From Saprospiraceae bacterium (GTDB lineage Bacteria > Bacteroidota > Bacteroidia > Chitinophagales > Saprospiraceae), in assembly GCA_013002475.1 (NCBI GenBank), contig JABDJM010000384.1:1-7247 (forward strand): 7,247 nt of DNA, read 5' to 3'. This document shows positions 6,629-7,247 of the stretch, piece after piece (the stretch's first letter is position 1; every line of letters starts with the position of its first letter). Under the pieces are notes generated by a model. The model did no database searches. It worked only from the letters and a program-made list of their open reading frames with translations, and was not told the DNA's origin. The translations under genes and the position numbers were made by a program.

Positions 6629-7247
6629 CCGGTAGGTTATTCTTTTGGAAATGCATCCCTTGGAGGCGTTCACTCCTTGCGTTTGTCTGGACTCTTCTGC
6701 CATGGGCCATCTTCGCAAACTGTTCTGTTAGTTGCATTCCCACTTTCAACCATTCAATCGGTACCGAGGGATTTTACATCATTAGCCCCTCTGATCTTTT
6801 ATCCGACCCAGATTGCGATCCTTTAGATTTTCATGTTATTGTATTTGATGAGGGAGGAGTGCCCAGCGGAGATACAATTGATTGCCGGCATGAGGGGCAA
6901 TCCATAACCGCACAATTGTTTGAAACTGCATCTGGAAATTCCTGCATCACTCAGATCGATGTTTTCGATCTTCTTCCACCAACAATAATGGGAGGGGACA
7001 CTCTGATTGATTGTGGACTCCCCACAGAGCCTGACATACTTGGATATCCTGGGGTATTAGACAACTGTACAAGTTTGGACACGAGTGATCTGGATTATGA
7101 TGATGTGATTACAAACTATAATTGTCTGGAAATTGTAAATGGGGATACCCTAAATGCATTGATCCAAAGAACCTGGACTACAACCGATGATGCTGGAAAT
7201 CAAGGACAATTTATTCAACTAATTAAGATCCGGAAAACAACAGTTTG
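6613..7247 (+). CDS. Large secreted multidomain surface protein, N-terminal part (3' partial)
   Basis: This frame opens with ATG at 6613, just after an in-frame TAG at 6607, and runs without a stop to the window edge (211 full codons). Residues 1-36 look like a signal peptide: a basic N-region ending WRR, a hydrophobic core (LLAFVWTLLPWAIFA) and likely cleavage before NCS. The rest is acidic and rich in Asp, Thr and Cys. One module of about 85 residues ends in VFDLLPPTI, resembling the D(K/L)LPP.I junctions between beta-sandwich modules in giant Bacteroidota surface proteins. A second module has DNC, then QRTWTTTDDAGNQG, similar to the HYR-like TWTATDxxGN pattern. It is therefore probably another exported adhesin or structural surface protein, perhaps type IX cargo, but the C-terminal sorting domain is out of view. 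No other in-frame ATG, GTG or TTG exists before the signal-peptide core, which supports the chosen start. The family call rests on motif resemblance only. Confidence 0.8.
   Translation, partial: MALFFSGRLFFWKCIPWRRSLLAFVWTLLPWAIFANCSVSCIPTFNHSIGTEGFYIISPSDLLSDPDCDPLDFHVIVFDEGGVPSGDTIDCRHEGQSITAQLFETASGNSCITQIDVFDLLPPTIMGGDTLIDCGLPTEPDILGYPGVLDNCTSLDTSDLDYDDVITNYNCLEIVNGDTLNALIQRTWTTTDDAGNQGQFIQLIKIRKTTV

Noticed and set aside
6601..6720. Frameshift or broken gene at the start of the third protein
   Set aside because: The unusual T-run raised this possibility, but the frame from 6613 reads straight through a plausible signal peptide into the mature modules, so no frameshift is needed.
6410..6826. 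Open frame of 138 codons on the + strand
   Set aside because: It crosses the candidate promoter and the hairpin, has low-complexity composition and no recognisable domain. It also overlaps by 214 bp, in another frame, the better-supported signal-peptide protein starting at 6613.

Overview
The window looks like a chromosomal piece of a Bacteroidota genome. The lineage is probably marine or aquatic and Saprospiraceae- or Flavobacteria-like, but that placement is inference from protein style alone. The main clues are a giant SprB-repeat surface protein ending in a gliding-motility-associated (type B) type IX secretion signal, a PorP/SprF-family outer-membrane protein directly behind it, A-rich translation starts with no Shine-Dalgarno site, and a TAnnTTTG promoter box.

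Layout, all on the + strand. (1) Positions 1-5303 hold the 3' part of a very large adhesin gene whose start lies left of the window. About 1,766 residues are visible: 22 tandem SprB-like repeats of 71-81 residues (3-5018), then a type B C-terminal sorting domain (5019-5300). The first five repeats are exactly 231 bp each and close to identical; the later ones are diverged. (2) Positions 5330-6247 hold a complete PorP/SprF-family gene, 26 bp downstream and probably in the same operon. (3) A strong intrinsic terminator (6288-6327) closes this unit. (4) Positions 6328-6612 are non-coding. They hold a candidate promoter (-7 box at 6440-6447) and a leader of about 160 nt ending in a second terminator-like hairpin (6585-6628) that covers the next start codon. 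(5) Positions 6613-7247 hold the 5' end of another large secreted protein, with a signal peptide and extracellular beta-sandwich modules, running off the right edge.

Working model: the giant protein is a type IX cargo, exported and held at the cell surface through its C-terminal domain. The adjacent PorP/SprF protein is its likely dedicated secretion or anchoring partner, as with SprB and SprF in Flavobacterium johnsoniae. The third gene is probably another surface protein under separate control.

No wholly new system is evident. The most unusual points are a stretch of 1,196 codons without a single Lys or Arg, three ordered cysteine patterns across the repeats that suggest disulfide designs changing along the stalk, and the hairpin with a T-run placed over the third gene's start codon.
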